A DNA stretch of 5,192 nt from Myxococcales bacterium (lineage in GTDB: Bacteria > Myxococcota_A > Polyangia > Fen-1088), in NCBI GenBank assembly GCA_003161835.1, contig PMNO01000680.1:2871-8062 (forward strand). Direction: 5' to 3'. Position numbers and translations under genes: made by a program. The notes beneath the pieces were generated by a model. The model was not told the DNA's origin. It was given only the letters and a program-made list of their open reading frames with translations, and searched no databases. The stretch's first letter is position 1, and each line of letters starts with the position of its first letter. Positions 1 through 5,192 of this stretch are shown here, piece by piece.

Positions 1-407
1 GAGGTTTCACAATCGCAGGTGGCGCCTTCGCTCAGCGGCTTCAGGGGCTCGTTCGGAACGTAGATCGTGACATTGTACAAAGGCACCTTGCCGGCCGGAT
101 CGAAGATCCTTCCAGTGGCCGTGGTCTGGCCCGCCCCGTCGCAAGCCGGCACGGTACAAGGACCGGACGCGCAGATCGGCTGATTCTGCTGGCATCGAAG
201 CCCGGTGCAGGGGCCGCGATCCGCGTCCACACCGCCGCCGAACACGCCTCGCTCGGGAAGGGCACCGTCAAAGGTGGGTACCCCGGCATCGGTAAAAAGC
301 TGGCCCTTGGTCGCGCTCTGTTTGGTGAACGAGCATGCGAGACCACCGACGACCGCCAAGGACGCCAAGGACACCAAGAAGACTGCGGTCCTGTTGGTAC
401 TATTCAT
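1..407 (-). CDS. Cys-rich secreted lipoprotein-like protein, N-terminal part (runs off left edge)
   Basis: The gene starts at ATG 407-405 and stays open to the left edge, giving 135 residues and no stop. The start is well supported: AAGGAG lies 5 nt upstream, and the N-terminus is a typical signal peptide, with Arg6 followed by a hydrophobic stretch at residues 8-24 (AVFLVSLASLAVVGGLA) ending at Cys25. The GLAC lipobox is imperfect, because Leu is at -2 and Gly at -3, so lipidation is likely but not certain. After a low-complexity Gly/Asp-rich spacer come clustered cysteines (C67, C72, C79, C84, C89), then TTATGRIFDPAGKVPLYNVTIYVPN (residues 95-119) and C131/C133. The latter segment looks like the start of a carboxypeptidase-regulatory-like beta-sandwich, as in myxobacterial surface proteins (family knowledge, not searched). 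It probably sits in the outer membrane or on the cell surface. No enzymatic function can be assigned. It lies 150 bp downstream of the sigma operon on the same strand, so it may be co-transcribed or have its own promoter. Confidence 0.82.
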   Translation of the reverse strand, partial: MNSTNRTAVFLVSLASLAVVGGLACSFTKQSATKGQLFTDAGVPTFDGALPERGVFGGGVDADRGPCTGLRCQQNQPICASGPCTVPACDGAGQTTATGRIFDPAGKVPLYNVTIYVPNEPLKPLSEGATCDCET

Positions 408-411
408 GGGA

Positions 412-418
412 TCTCCTT
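412..418 (-). promoter_or_regulatory. Ribosome binding site of the lipoprotein gene
   Basis: The minus strand reads AAGGAGA here, with 4 nt between it and the ATG at 407. It is a near-perfect Shine-Dalgarno sequence and the strongest in the window. It fixes the start of the left-edge gene, which is otherwise only seen as an open frame running off the end. Confidence 0.8.
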
Positions 419-437
419 GGTGCTCTTGGTTCGGCTT

Positions 438-451
438 CCCGGTCGACCGGG
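438..451. repeat. Perfect 14-bp palindrome in the lipoprotein leader
   Basis: The sequence CCCGGTCGACCGGG is identical to its reverse complement. It lies 31 bp upstream of the lipoprotein start codon, within the probable 5' untranslated leader. It could be a binding site for a dimeric regulator, or a short RNA hairpin just ahead of the ribosome binding site. A GC-rich genome produces such palindromes by chance fairly often, so a function is only inferred. Confidence 0.4.
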
Positions 452-498
452 TCGCTCCACGCGCCCGTACCGTCCGTAGCCGAAATCTGTATGGGTGC

Positions 499-524
499 CA
501 GATGACCCGCCCGAGTTTCGTTCC
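499..524 (-). promoter_or_regulatory. Possible ECF-type promoter for the lipoprotein gene
   Basis: On the minus strand GGAAC (524-520) is followed after 17 nt by TCTG (502-499). This resembles the GGAAC -35 element and TCTGA-like -10 element known for sigma-E/ECF promoters. If real, transcription would begin around 490-495 and give a leader of roughly 85 nt before the ATG at 407. The match is short and was found by eye. No second copy was found upstream of the sigma gene itself, so self-recognition by the neighbouring sigma factor is not shown. Confidence 0.22.
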
Positions 525-557
525 TCAATAAAGTACCCGGCAGGCCTCTGCTTCCGC

Positions 558-1901
558 TCAGATTTCGAACATTACGCCGAAGGAAGCGTGAAGGGAATTG
601 GAATTCGCGGCCCCTTCCTCGTACGAAGCTCGATGGATCCCGGGAACGAGCCACCCGCGGACCACCCCGGCCTCCACGAAAAGCTGGACCAGGGGAGAGA
701 GCGTATAACGCACCCCAGCATCGGCCCCCAGGGTCAGGCTCGGGGTGAAGGTCTCGCGGCTCTGCAGGGCCGTTGTCGGAGTCGTCTCCGTGAGCGCGAC
801 CCGGGTCCCGAGCGACGTTCCCACGAATGGCCTCAACCGTCCCGGGCCGACATTGAACAAGTACTGCAGGCTCGCGGCGCCGCCAAAAGTCCAGACCCGA
901 ACGTCGTTGCCGCCCGTTCGGAACTGCCCTCCCAACACCGGCCAAAGGGCCCTCACGCAGAGGGCCAGACGCCATTCGAGCGGCAAATACCACAGGAACT
1001 GCAAGTCCCCCGTAGGTCCACCGGGCGCGGCGTCGAGCTCCAGCGTCGACCCCACCCCGACCTCCCAGGCGCGCTCCCCAGGATCAGGATCGCGCGGTTT
1101 CTCCGCCGAAGTTTCGGCGACCCCATCCGCGCGCCCGGACGGCGTCGCGGCGCGGTTCGTGCCCGTGGCGGTGGACAGAGGCGGCCCCTTGCCTGTCGGC
1201 GGCGCTGAAGCCACCGCCTGCGCCGGTACCGGGACGCCGGGCGGGCCGCCAGGTGCGGAGGCGAGGGCACTCGGGGCGATCGGGAAAGACGCAGGACTGT
1301 GGAACGGCGCAGGTGGGGGAGCGGGCGGTGGTCGCGGCCCTACCGATGGTGATGGTAGCGCCGATGGTAGGGGAGGCGTGTCGGGCGATCGCGTTGGGGG
1401 CGCCTGGGTCGGGGCCGGTACGCCAACGCTCGGGGGGGCGGCTGCCGGAAGTGGGACAAGGTCGAGCGGCGCCGGAGGATCATTCTCGGAGAGCACGCGC
1501 AGGTACTCGACGACGCTCAGGCAAGCACGTCGTCGAGCCATGCGGTCGCCCGGCTCGACGGGCTCCTCCAATTGCGCGTCGATCGCATCGGCCGAGGCCC
1601 AGCGCGTGAACACCGTCATCAGCCGTTCGTCCGCGCGCACCACCACCCCATGTATCCGCTCGGTCCCGGGAAGGCGCCGCACGTCGGCGCGCCAGTCGCT
1701 GGCCTTGGATTCCACGATGACCACCGCGAATCCCGACGCTCCCATTTCGCGGCGAAGATCTTCAGCCAGCCGCGAGCCCCGGGGGGCCAGCAAGTCCACC
1801 GTCGACGGGCTCGCAAAAACAGCCCCACCGCCCGACCAAGAGGCGGCCGCCATCCCGAACGCCATCACGGTCACCCAACTTGACCGTGGTCCGATGCTCA
1901 C
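558..1901 (-). CDS. Exported protein: alpha/beta N-domain, Pro-rich linker, C-terminal outer-membrane beta-barrel-like domain
   Basis: This 447-residue protein is the third gene of the sigma operon. It starts at GTG 1901, overlapping the TGA of the FecR-like gene by 4 bp (GTGA). There is no clear ribosome binding site, so coupled translation is likely. Residues 1-30 form a signal peptide, with Arg6, a hydrophobic stretch and a probable cut after VFA30. Residues 31-140 look like a small alpha/beta domain, with a helix (SRLAEDLRREMG), strands FAVVIVES and GVVVRADE, and a final helix near MARRRACLSVVEYLRVL. Residues 142-276 are a Pro/Ala/Ser/Gly-rich, presumably disordered linker. Residues 277-447 alternate hydrophobic and polar residues with aromatic girdle-like positions and end FGVMFEI, consistent with an outer-membrane barrel of about eight strands. 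It may sense or signal at the outer membrane, partnering the FecR-like protein. No enzyme motif is visible. The fold calls are by eye, and the family is not named. Confidence 0.8.
   Translation of the reverse strand: MSIGPRSSWVTVMAFGMAAASWSGGGAVFASPSTVDLLAPRGSRLAEDLRREMGASGFAVVIVESKASDWRADVRRLPGTERIHGVVVRADERLMTVFTRWASADAIDAQLEEPVEPGDRMARRRACLSVVEYLRVLSENDPPAPLDLVPLPAAAPPSVGVPAPTQAPPTRSPDTPPLPSALPSPSVGPRPPPAPPPAPFHSPASFPIAPSALASAPGGPPGVPVPAQAVASAPPTGKGPPLSTATGTNRAATPSGRADGVAETSAEKPRDPDPGERAWEVGVGSTLELDAAPGGPTGDLQFLWYLPLEWRLALCVRALWPVLGGQFRTGGNDVRVWTFGGAASLQYLFNVGPGRLRPFVGTSLGTRVALTETTPTTALQSRETFTPSLTLGADAGVRYTLSPLVQLFVEAGVVRGWLVPGIHRASYEEGAANSNSLHASFGVMFEI
1074..1475 (-). other. Segment encoding the Pro/Ala/Ser-rich linker of the outer-membrane protein
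   Basis: This segment encodes residues 143-276. It is dominated by Pro, Ala, Ser and Gly, with runs such as GPRPPPAPPPAP. At the DNA level it is locally repetitive: CTACCATC occurs twice on the minus strand within 1350-1370. G-tracts line the plus strand, so the coding strand is C-rich. In an extended state about 130 residues could span the periplasm and pass through peptidoglycan, linking the membrane-embedded barrel to the N-terminal domain. The linker length is likely to vary between relatives. Confidence 0.6.
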
Positions 1902-3196
1902 GGTGGCCCGTCGACCGGCTGATCGAGAACTTCGTGCGCCAAGGTGGCGTGAGGACCGTGCGGCGCCCGGGCCAGATACTGCCGCGCAGCCCTGCCCGCC
2001 GCCGCGTGGTCATCCACCCGGATCGCGCACTCCAACAATCGACCCGCCGCTTGATCCGCCAACGGTGCATGGGGCCAATCGGCGACGTAGCGACGAAACC
2101 AGTGCGTGGCCTCATCCGGGTGCCGGGACTCGAACGCCAAGCGACCCAGACTAAAGACCGCGTCCGCGGCCAGGTGGTCGCCGGGGAACCGGGTCACAAG
2201 CATCTCGAAGGCCTGTTTGGCTCTGACTTGTGCCCCCGCGTAGCGGGCCACATCTCCGAGCGTGAGGAGCCGGCGCGCGTCCAAGTGATGACAAAGAGCA
2301 CTCCACCCCAGACGCTCGGCGGCCGCCAGGGCCTGTGGATAGGCCCCGCGGTCAGCCAGGGTCAGCCACTGGTCGTCGGACGACCGCCCCGACGGGAATC
2401 GCCCCGCCGCAGATCGCCCGATGGATGCGCTGGCCGCCCGGGTGCCGCCCTGGAAATTCACCGGCGCCGCCAACGCCGCGCTCTCGGAAACACCCGACGC
2501 CGCCCGCGGGGCAACCGCCCCGCCCGAAGTCAGCGGCTCGATCAGCACGGTCCCCGACGCTACCTTCAGCCGATTTCCGGCCCGCAACGGCAGACCGGCA
2601 CCCAGCGCGGCTCCGTCAACAACCACAGCGCCTTCGTAAAGATCGACCTCGAAGGCCGCCGCCGCCCACGCCATCGCGAAGCGCGTGCCAGTCACACGCA
2701 CCCGATACGGGCCTGCGTGCACCAGCCACAACGCGTTGGGGGTGTGCACGACATGGGCCTCCAGAGCACCGCGTTCGAGCACAATCTCGGCGCCAACATC
2801 GGCCAGACGCCGCATGCGCCCGGCGGAACCCGCGCGAAAAATCACCACTGAACCGTCCGCGAACTGAAGGGGCAAATCGCTGCGGGCATCGGCGACAAAC
2901 GCCTGCTCCGCGGACCTGGGCGGCCCGGACAGCGACAACGCTGTTGACCCCACCACTGGACGACGCGACACGCTGTGTCCCACGACCACCGCCACGGCGA
3001 CGGCCACCGTCAACGCCCCCAGCGCGACCGACAACGCGGGAGCACGCCGGCGAACACGTGTCCGCGGCATTCGAGCCAAGCGCGCCGCGACCGCGAGCCC
3101 CATCTCCCGGAGCCGCCGGGGGTTCGGACCGCCCGCATCCTGCGCTTGCGCCAAGCGCCGCCACAAATCAGGACGAAAGGAAGGGGGCAAGCTCAT
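1898..3196 (-). CDS. FecR-domain membrane protein with C-terminal TPR-like repeats (putative sigma regulator)
   Basis: This 432-residue protein is the second gene of the operon. The start ATG at 3196 overlaps the sigma stop codon by 4 bp (ATGA) and has GGAGA 4 nt upstream. This is preferred over longer readings, which would run deep into the sigma gene. Residues 1-52 are an Arg-rich cytoplasmic part without a zinc-binding anti-sigma motif. Residues 53-74 (LSVALGALTVAVAVAVVVG) form one transmembrane helix, giving a periplasmic C-terminus. Residues 105-195 are a FecR-like beta domain: FADGSVVIFRAGS, VLERGALEAHVV, YRVRVTGTRFAMAW and VDLYEGAVVVDG are the usual landmarks. Residues 225-270 are an Ala/Ser-rich link. 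Residues 275-420 are helical TPR-like repeats resembling the YbgF/outer-membrane assembly lipoprotein type (AFEMLVTRFPGDHLAADAVF, ATHWFRRYVADWPHAPLADQA). By analogy with FecR it would hold or activate the sigma factor in response to an envelope partner. That role is inferred from family and gene order. Confidence 0.88.
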   Translation of the reverse strand: MSLPPSFRPDLWRRLAQAQDAGGPNPRRLREMGLAVAARLARMPRTRVRRRAPALSVALGALTVAVAVAVVVGHSVSRRPVVGSTALSLSGPPRSAEQAFVADARSDLPLQFADGSVVIFRAGSAGRMRRLADVGAEIVLERGALEAHVVHTPNALWLVHAGPYRVRVTGTRFAMAWAAAAFEVDLYEGAVVVDGAALGAGLPLRAGNRLKVASGTVLIEPLTSGGAVAPRAASGVSESAALAAPVNFQGGTRAASASIGRSAAGRFPSGRSSDDQWLTLADRGAYPQALAAAERLGWSALCHHLDARRLLTLGDVARYAGAQVRAKQAFEMLVTRFPGDHLAADAVFSLGRLAFESRHPDEATHWFRRYVADWPHAPLADQAAGRLLECAIRVDDHAAAGRAARQYLARAPHGPHATLAHEVLDQPVDGPP

Positions 3197-3831
3197 CGTG
3201 TCTCCAGCCAAGGCACGAGGGCCTCGAACTGACGCGCCATCTTGAAGAATCGACGTTCGGCCCGGACCAGCCGCCGGCGAACGGTCGCCAGCGACATCCC
3301 GCAGGCGGCGGCGGTCGCTTCCAGGTCCAGACCCTCCAGGCTCCGCAAAACGAACGGAATGCGCTCGTCGACTGGCATCCGGTCGAGGATTCTGTAGACG
3401 CACGCGGCGGCCTCGTGCAGATCGTTCCCGGCCCAGGCGACCTCCGGCTCTGGAACCGTATCGAGGAAGGTCAGCCAACGCCGACGATGACGGCGACGAA
3501 TGGCCTTGCGGGCGGTGAAGATCGCGATCTGGGTCAGCCAGGCCTTGAGCGCGCGCGGCTCGGTCAGGCCGTCGATGGCCTCCCACGCATTGACGAAGAC
3601 ATCCTGAATCACGTCCGCCAGCTCGCTGTCATTGCCCCCCAGAACCCGGATGAGCACCCGACGCACGTGGCCGCCGTGACGCTCGACGAGCGCGGACACC
3701 GCGGAACGCTCCCTCGCCCACAGCCCGGTCACCAGACGCACATCGTCGGTGGCGGTCATCCCCGCGTCGTCCCGCTCCTCGTCAGGGGGGACTATGCGCA
3801 ACACGTGGCTCACGCCTAAATGGTGCCCCAC
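3193..3831 (-). CDS. ECF-type RNA polymerase sigma factor (sigma-70 family)
   Basis: This 212-residue protein directs RNA polymerase to a specific promoter set. Region 2 spans about residues 46-116: LADVIQDVFVNAWEAI matches the core-binding helix of region 2.2, and LKAWLTQIAIFTARKAIRRRHRRR matches the -10 recognition part. Region 4 spans about residues 138-198: LDRMPVDERIPFVLRSLEGLDLEATAAACGMSLATVRRRLVRAERRF contains the helix-turn-helix that reads the -35 element. Regions 1 and 3 are absent, as is usual for ECF sigmas. The start is uncertain. GTG 3831 has GGGG 5 nt upstream; GTG 3813, GTG 3804 and ATG 3759 are in-frame alternatives, and the first 25 residues show no conserved feature. It is the first gene of the operon, and its TGA overlaps the next start by 4 bp. 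It is probably regulated by the FecR-like protein it is coupled to. Its target promoters are unknown. Confidence 0.93.
   Translation of the reverse strand: MGHHLGVSHVLRIVPPDEERDDAGMTATDDVRLVTGLWARERSAVSALVERHGGHVRRVLIRVLGGNDSELADVIQDVFVNAWEAIDGLTEPRALKAWLTQIAIFTARKAIRRRHRRRWLTFLDTVPEPEVAWAGNDLHEAAACVYRILDRMPVDERIPFVLRSLEGLDLEATAAACGMSLATVRRRLVRAERRFFKMARQFEALVPWLETR
3201..3205 (-). promoter_or_regulatory. Ribosome binding site of the FecR-like gene
   Basis: The minus strand reads GGAGA, 4 nt before the ATG at 3196 and inside the last codons of the sigma gene. It supports the overlapping ATG as the true start and rules out the much longer upstream reading of the same frame. Confidence 0.6.
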
Positions 3832-3904
3832 CGCGGCCCCAATTTGCTCAGAAAAGTTGCCGGTGGCACGCGAATGACGTGGTGTCCGGCGGTTGCACCC
3901 GGCT
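3832..3904. promoter_or_regulatory. Divergent intergenic region between sigma operon and transporter
   Basis: These 73 bp separate the two outward-reading starts and must hold at least part of both promoters, unless the sigma start lies further inside. The AT-richest stretch of the interval is 3841-3858 (AATTTGCTCAGAAAAGTT), the likeliest site for promoter opening. I could not place convincing -35/-10 pairs on either strand. Because the space is short, the two promoters probably overlap or are read alternatively. Confidence 0.5.
3859..3890. repeat. Nested interrupted dyad in the divergent promoter region
   Basis: Two nested inverted repeats share nearly the same centre: GCCGG (3859-3863) pairs with CCGGC (3886-3890), and CACG (3867-3870) pairs with CGTG (3878-3881) around the 7-nt spacer CGAATGA. 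Such symmetry between divergent genes can be an operator. The arms are short and GC-rich, so chance is a real alternative. Confidence 0.3.
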
Positions 3905-5074
3905 ATGGTGTCGCCGGGCAGGTGGGGCGTGATCCAGCCGATCTACTTCTTCTATTTCATGTCGGTGGGGGTGAGCATGCCCTTCTTCTCGCCCTACCTG
4001 CGTGGCCTGGGACTGTCGGGCCGTCAAATCGCCGCGATTCTTTCGATCGTGCCGTGTTTGAACATGGGCCTGCCTCTGTTTTGGGCGTGGACCGCCGACC
4101 GCACCCGCCGGCACGCGCGCGTCCTGAGCGTGTGCTGTCTGGGCGCGTTCTGCGGCTATGTGCCGCTGGTGCTGGCACGCACATTCTGGGCGGTGCTGGT
4201 GAGCTATCTGGCGTTTGGGGTCTTCAGCGTCGGCATCGGTTCTCTCATCGACTCGGCGGCCGTCGCGCGCGTGCGGCAGGGGGAAGACTACGGCCGGCTG
4301 CGGGTCTGGGGATCGATCGGCTACATCGTTTCGGCGATAAGCGTCGGGGCGGTGCTGACCTGGCGCGGGGCACGCGCGGCCGACATCTTGGTTCCGATCA
4401 TGGTGGCGGCGGCCCTGATCGCGACGTTCATCGCGACGCTGCAAAATCGGGGCGCCGGCGAGGCACCGGCGCGTCCCCATTGGCATGACGTCCGTACTTT
4501 GCTGGGAAATCGCCGGTTTCGCCTGCTGCTGGTATTGGCGCCCCTGCATTGGATCGGGTGCGCGCCGTACAACATCTTCTTCGGCATCTTCGTTCGGGAT
4601 CGACACCTGACGCCCGTGATCTTGGGTCTGGCCCTCGGAACGGGCGTGGTGGCCGAGATGTTGGTGCTGCTGTGGTTCGCGCGCCTGCGACGCCTGTGCA
4701 AGATCGAGACGCTCTTTGCCATCGCGTTCGCGGGCACCGCCGTCCGCTGGACGTTGATGCCCTTCGTATCGTCCACCGCCGCCGTGGTGACGCTGCAGCT
4801 TTTCCATGCTTTCACATTTGGCCTGTTCTGGGGTGCCGGTATTGCTTTGGTGGGCGAGTGCGTTCCGCCGTCCTTGCGTGCGACGGGACAGTCGCTGTTC
4901 GTGACGTCGATGCTCGGTATCGGCAACGTCGTCGGCTATCTCACGACGGGCTGGATCTACGATTGGGGTGGGAGCGTGGATCCGGCATTCTTCGCGGCGG
5001 CCGCGCTGGAAATGGTCCCGTTGGCCCTGGCGCTCGCGGCCCGTTCGCGGCGGCTGGCGGAGGCGGAGGCATAG
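3905..5074 (+). CDS. Major facilitator superfamily transporter, HcaT/phenylpropionate-permease-like
   Basis: This is an integral inner-membrane transporter of 389 residues, the usual length for the family, with hydrophobic segments consistent with about 12 membrane helices. Landmarks of the MFS_1-like/HcaT group are visible: PIYFFYFMSVGVSMPFFSPYLRGLGLSGRQIAAIL at the N-terminus (residues 12-46), the loop 2-3 motif WAWTADRTRRHARVL (60-74), DYGRLRVWGSIGYIVSA (128-144), and LRATGQSLFVTSMLGIGNVVGYLTTGWIYDWGG (324-356). A soluble loop at about 181-206 joins the two halves. The start is uncertain: ATG 3905 is preferred, but TTG 3893, GTG 3908 and GTG 3929 (AGGTGG close by) are possible, and all leave helix 1 intact. 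The substrate is unknown. The HcaT name reflects resemblance and is not evidence for phenylpropionate transport. It is transcribed away from the sigma operon, with no partner gene in the window. Confidence 0.9.
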   Translation: MVSPGRWGVIQPIYFFYFMSVGVSMPFFSPYLRGLGLSGRQIAAILSIVPCLNMGLPLFWAWTADRTRRHARVLSVCCLGAFCGYVPLVLARTFWAVLVSYLAFGVFSVGIGSLIDSAAVARVRQGEDYGRLRVWGSIGYIVSAISVGAVLTWRGARAADILVPIMVAAALIATFIATLQNRGAGEAPARPHWHDVRTLLGNRRFRLLLVLAPLHWIGCAPYNIFFGIFVRDRHLTPVILGLALGTGVVAEMLVLLWFARLRRLCKIETLFAIAFAGTAVRWTLMPFVSSTAAVVTLQLFHAFTFGLFWGAGIALVGECVPPSLRATGQSLFVTSMLGIGNVVGYLTTGWIYDWGGSVDPAFFAAAALEMVPLALALAARSRRLAEAEA

Positions 5075-5102
5075 GGGTAGGCGTAGGAACCCGACTGGCG
5101 GG

Positions 5103-5124
5103 GGGCGGCGGCGCGATTCCGCCC
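5103..5124 (+). terminator. Possible weak hairpin downstream of the transporter
   Basis: GGGCGG (5103-5108) and CCGCCC (5119-5124) can form a 6-bp GC stem with a 10-nt loop, starting 29 bp after the transporter stop codon. No T-tract follows, so if it terminates transcription it is not a classical intrinsic terminator. The surrounding 5055-5113 stretch is strongly G-rich on the plus strand, which makes chance pairing likely. Confidence 0.2.
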
Positions 5125-5192
5125 ACTCGCCCGCATCGATCCCGTGCGTTCGCTCAACTCGTCGTCGTCGGCGGGGCCACCCGCCCGGACGG

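Noticed and set aside
538..553. Terminator after the outer-membrane protein gene
   Set aside because: GCAG-GCCT-CTGC gives only a 4-bp stem with no T-tract, too weak to call. The operon may read on into the lipoprotein gene.
745..2154. Open plus-strand frame of 469 codons opposite the outer-membrane protein gene
   Set aside because: It is low-complexity Gly/Arg/Ser-rich sequence mirroring the Pro/Ala-rich linker on the other strand. It has no domain and no plausible start context.
2335..3819. Long open frame on the plus strand opposite the FecR-like and sigma genes (494 codons)
   Set aside because: Its product is Pro/Arg-rich with no recognisable domain, and it lies antisense to two well-supported genes. 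Long antisense frames are expected in GC-rich DNA.
3848..4807. Minus-strand open frame of 319 codons opposite the transporter
   Set aside because: The product is rich in Arg, Gln, His and Asp, with no hydrophobic core or motif. The plus-strand transporter has clear family landmarks over the same DNA.
5144..5192. Possible plus-strand gene start at GTG 5144, open to the right edge
   Set aside because: Only 16 codons are visible, low in complexity (a run of Ser), with no ribosome binding site. It cannot be told from chance without more sequence.
4957..5192. Minus-strand frame entering from the right edge and ending inside the transporter
   Set aside because: It would overlap the transporter end by more than 100 bp, and its Ala/Ser/Arg-rich product mirrors the purine-rich repeat on the other strand.
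1..5192. CRISPR array, insertion sequence, tRNA/rRNA or toxin-antitoxin system
   Set aside because: I saw no regularly spaced repeats, terminal inverted repeats, transposase motifs or RNA-gene cores. The coding regions are continuous and ordinary in codon use.

Overview
The window is GC-rich DNA from what is most likely a myxobacterium of the Polyangia type (Myxococcota). This is inferred from four things: strong GC bias at third codon positions, an ECF sigma factor overlapping a FecR/TPR gene, a proline-rich outer-membrane protein, and a Cys-rich lipoprotein carrying a 'PLYNVTIYVPN' segment of a kind I associate with myxobacterial secreted proteins. No database search was possible, so the taxonomic call is an inference.

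Layout. Positions 1-407 (minus strand) hold the N-terminal 135 residues of a secreted, probably lipid-anchored Cys-rich protein that runs off the left edge. Positions 408-557 are a 150-bp spacer with its ribosome binding site, a perfect 14-bp palindrome and a possible ECF-type promoter. Positions 558-3831 (minus strand) form a tight three-gene operon, read right to left: an ECF sigma factor (3831-3193), a membrane-anchored FecR-domain protein with a periplasmic TPR-like tail (3196-1898), and an exported protein with an alpha/beta N-terminal domain, a long Pro/Ala/Ser linker and a C-terminal beta-barrel-like domain (1901-558). Both junctions are 4-bp start/stop overlaps (ATGA and GTGA), which suggests translational coupling. 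Positions 3832-3904 are a short divergent intergenic region with a nested dyad. Positions 3905-5074 (plus strand) encode a 12-TM-type major facilitator transporter resembling the phenylpropionate permease (HcaT) group. Positions 5075-5192 hold a possible weak hairpin and no gene I can support.

How the genes may work together. Sigma, FecR-like protein and outer-membrane protein in one coupled operon look like a cell-surface signalling relay, in which an envelope event is passed through the FecR-like protein to the sigma factor. It differs from the classical FecI-FecR-FecA relay: no TonB-dependent receptor is present, the FecR protein carries a TPR-like extension, and the third gene is a small linker-tethered barrel. 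The downstream lipoprotein is on the same strand and has its own strong ribosome binding site. It may be a target of the sigma factor or a separate unit. The divergent transporter has no evident functional link apart from the shared promoter region.
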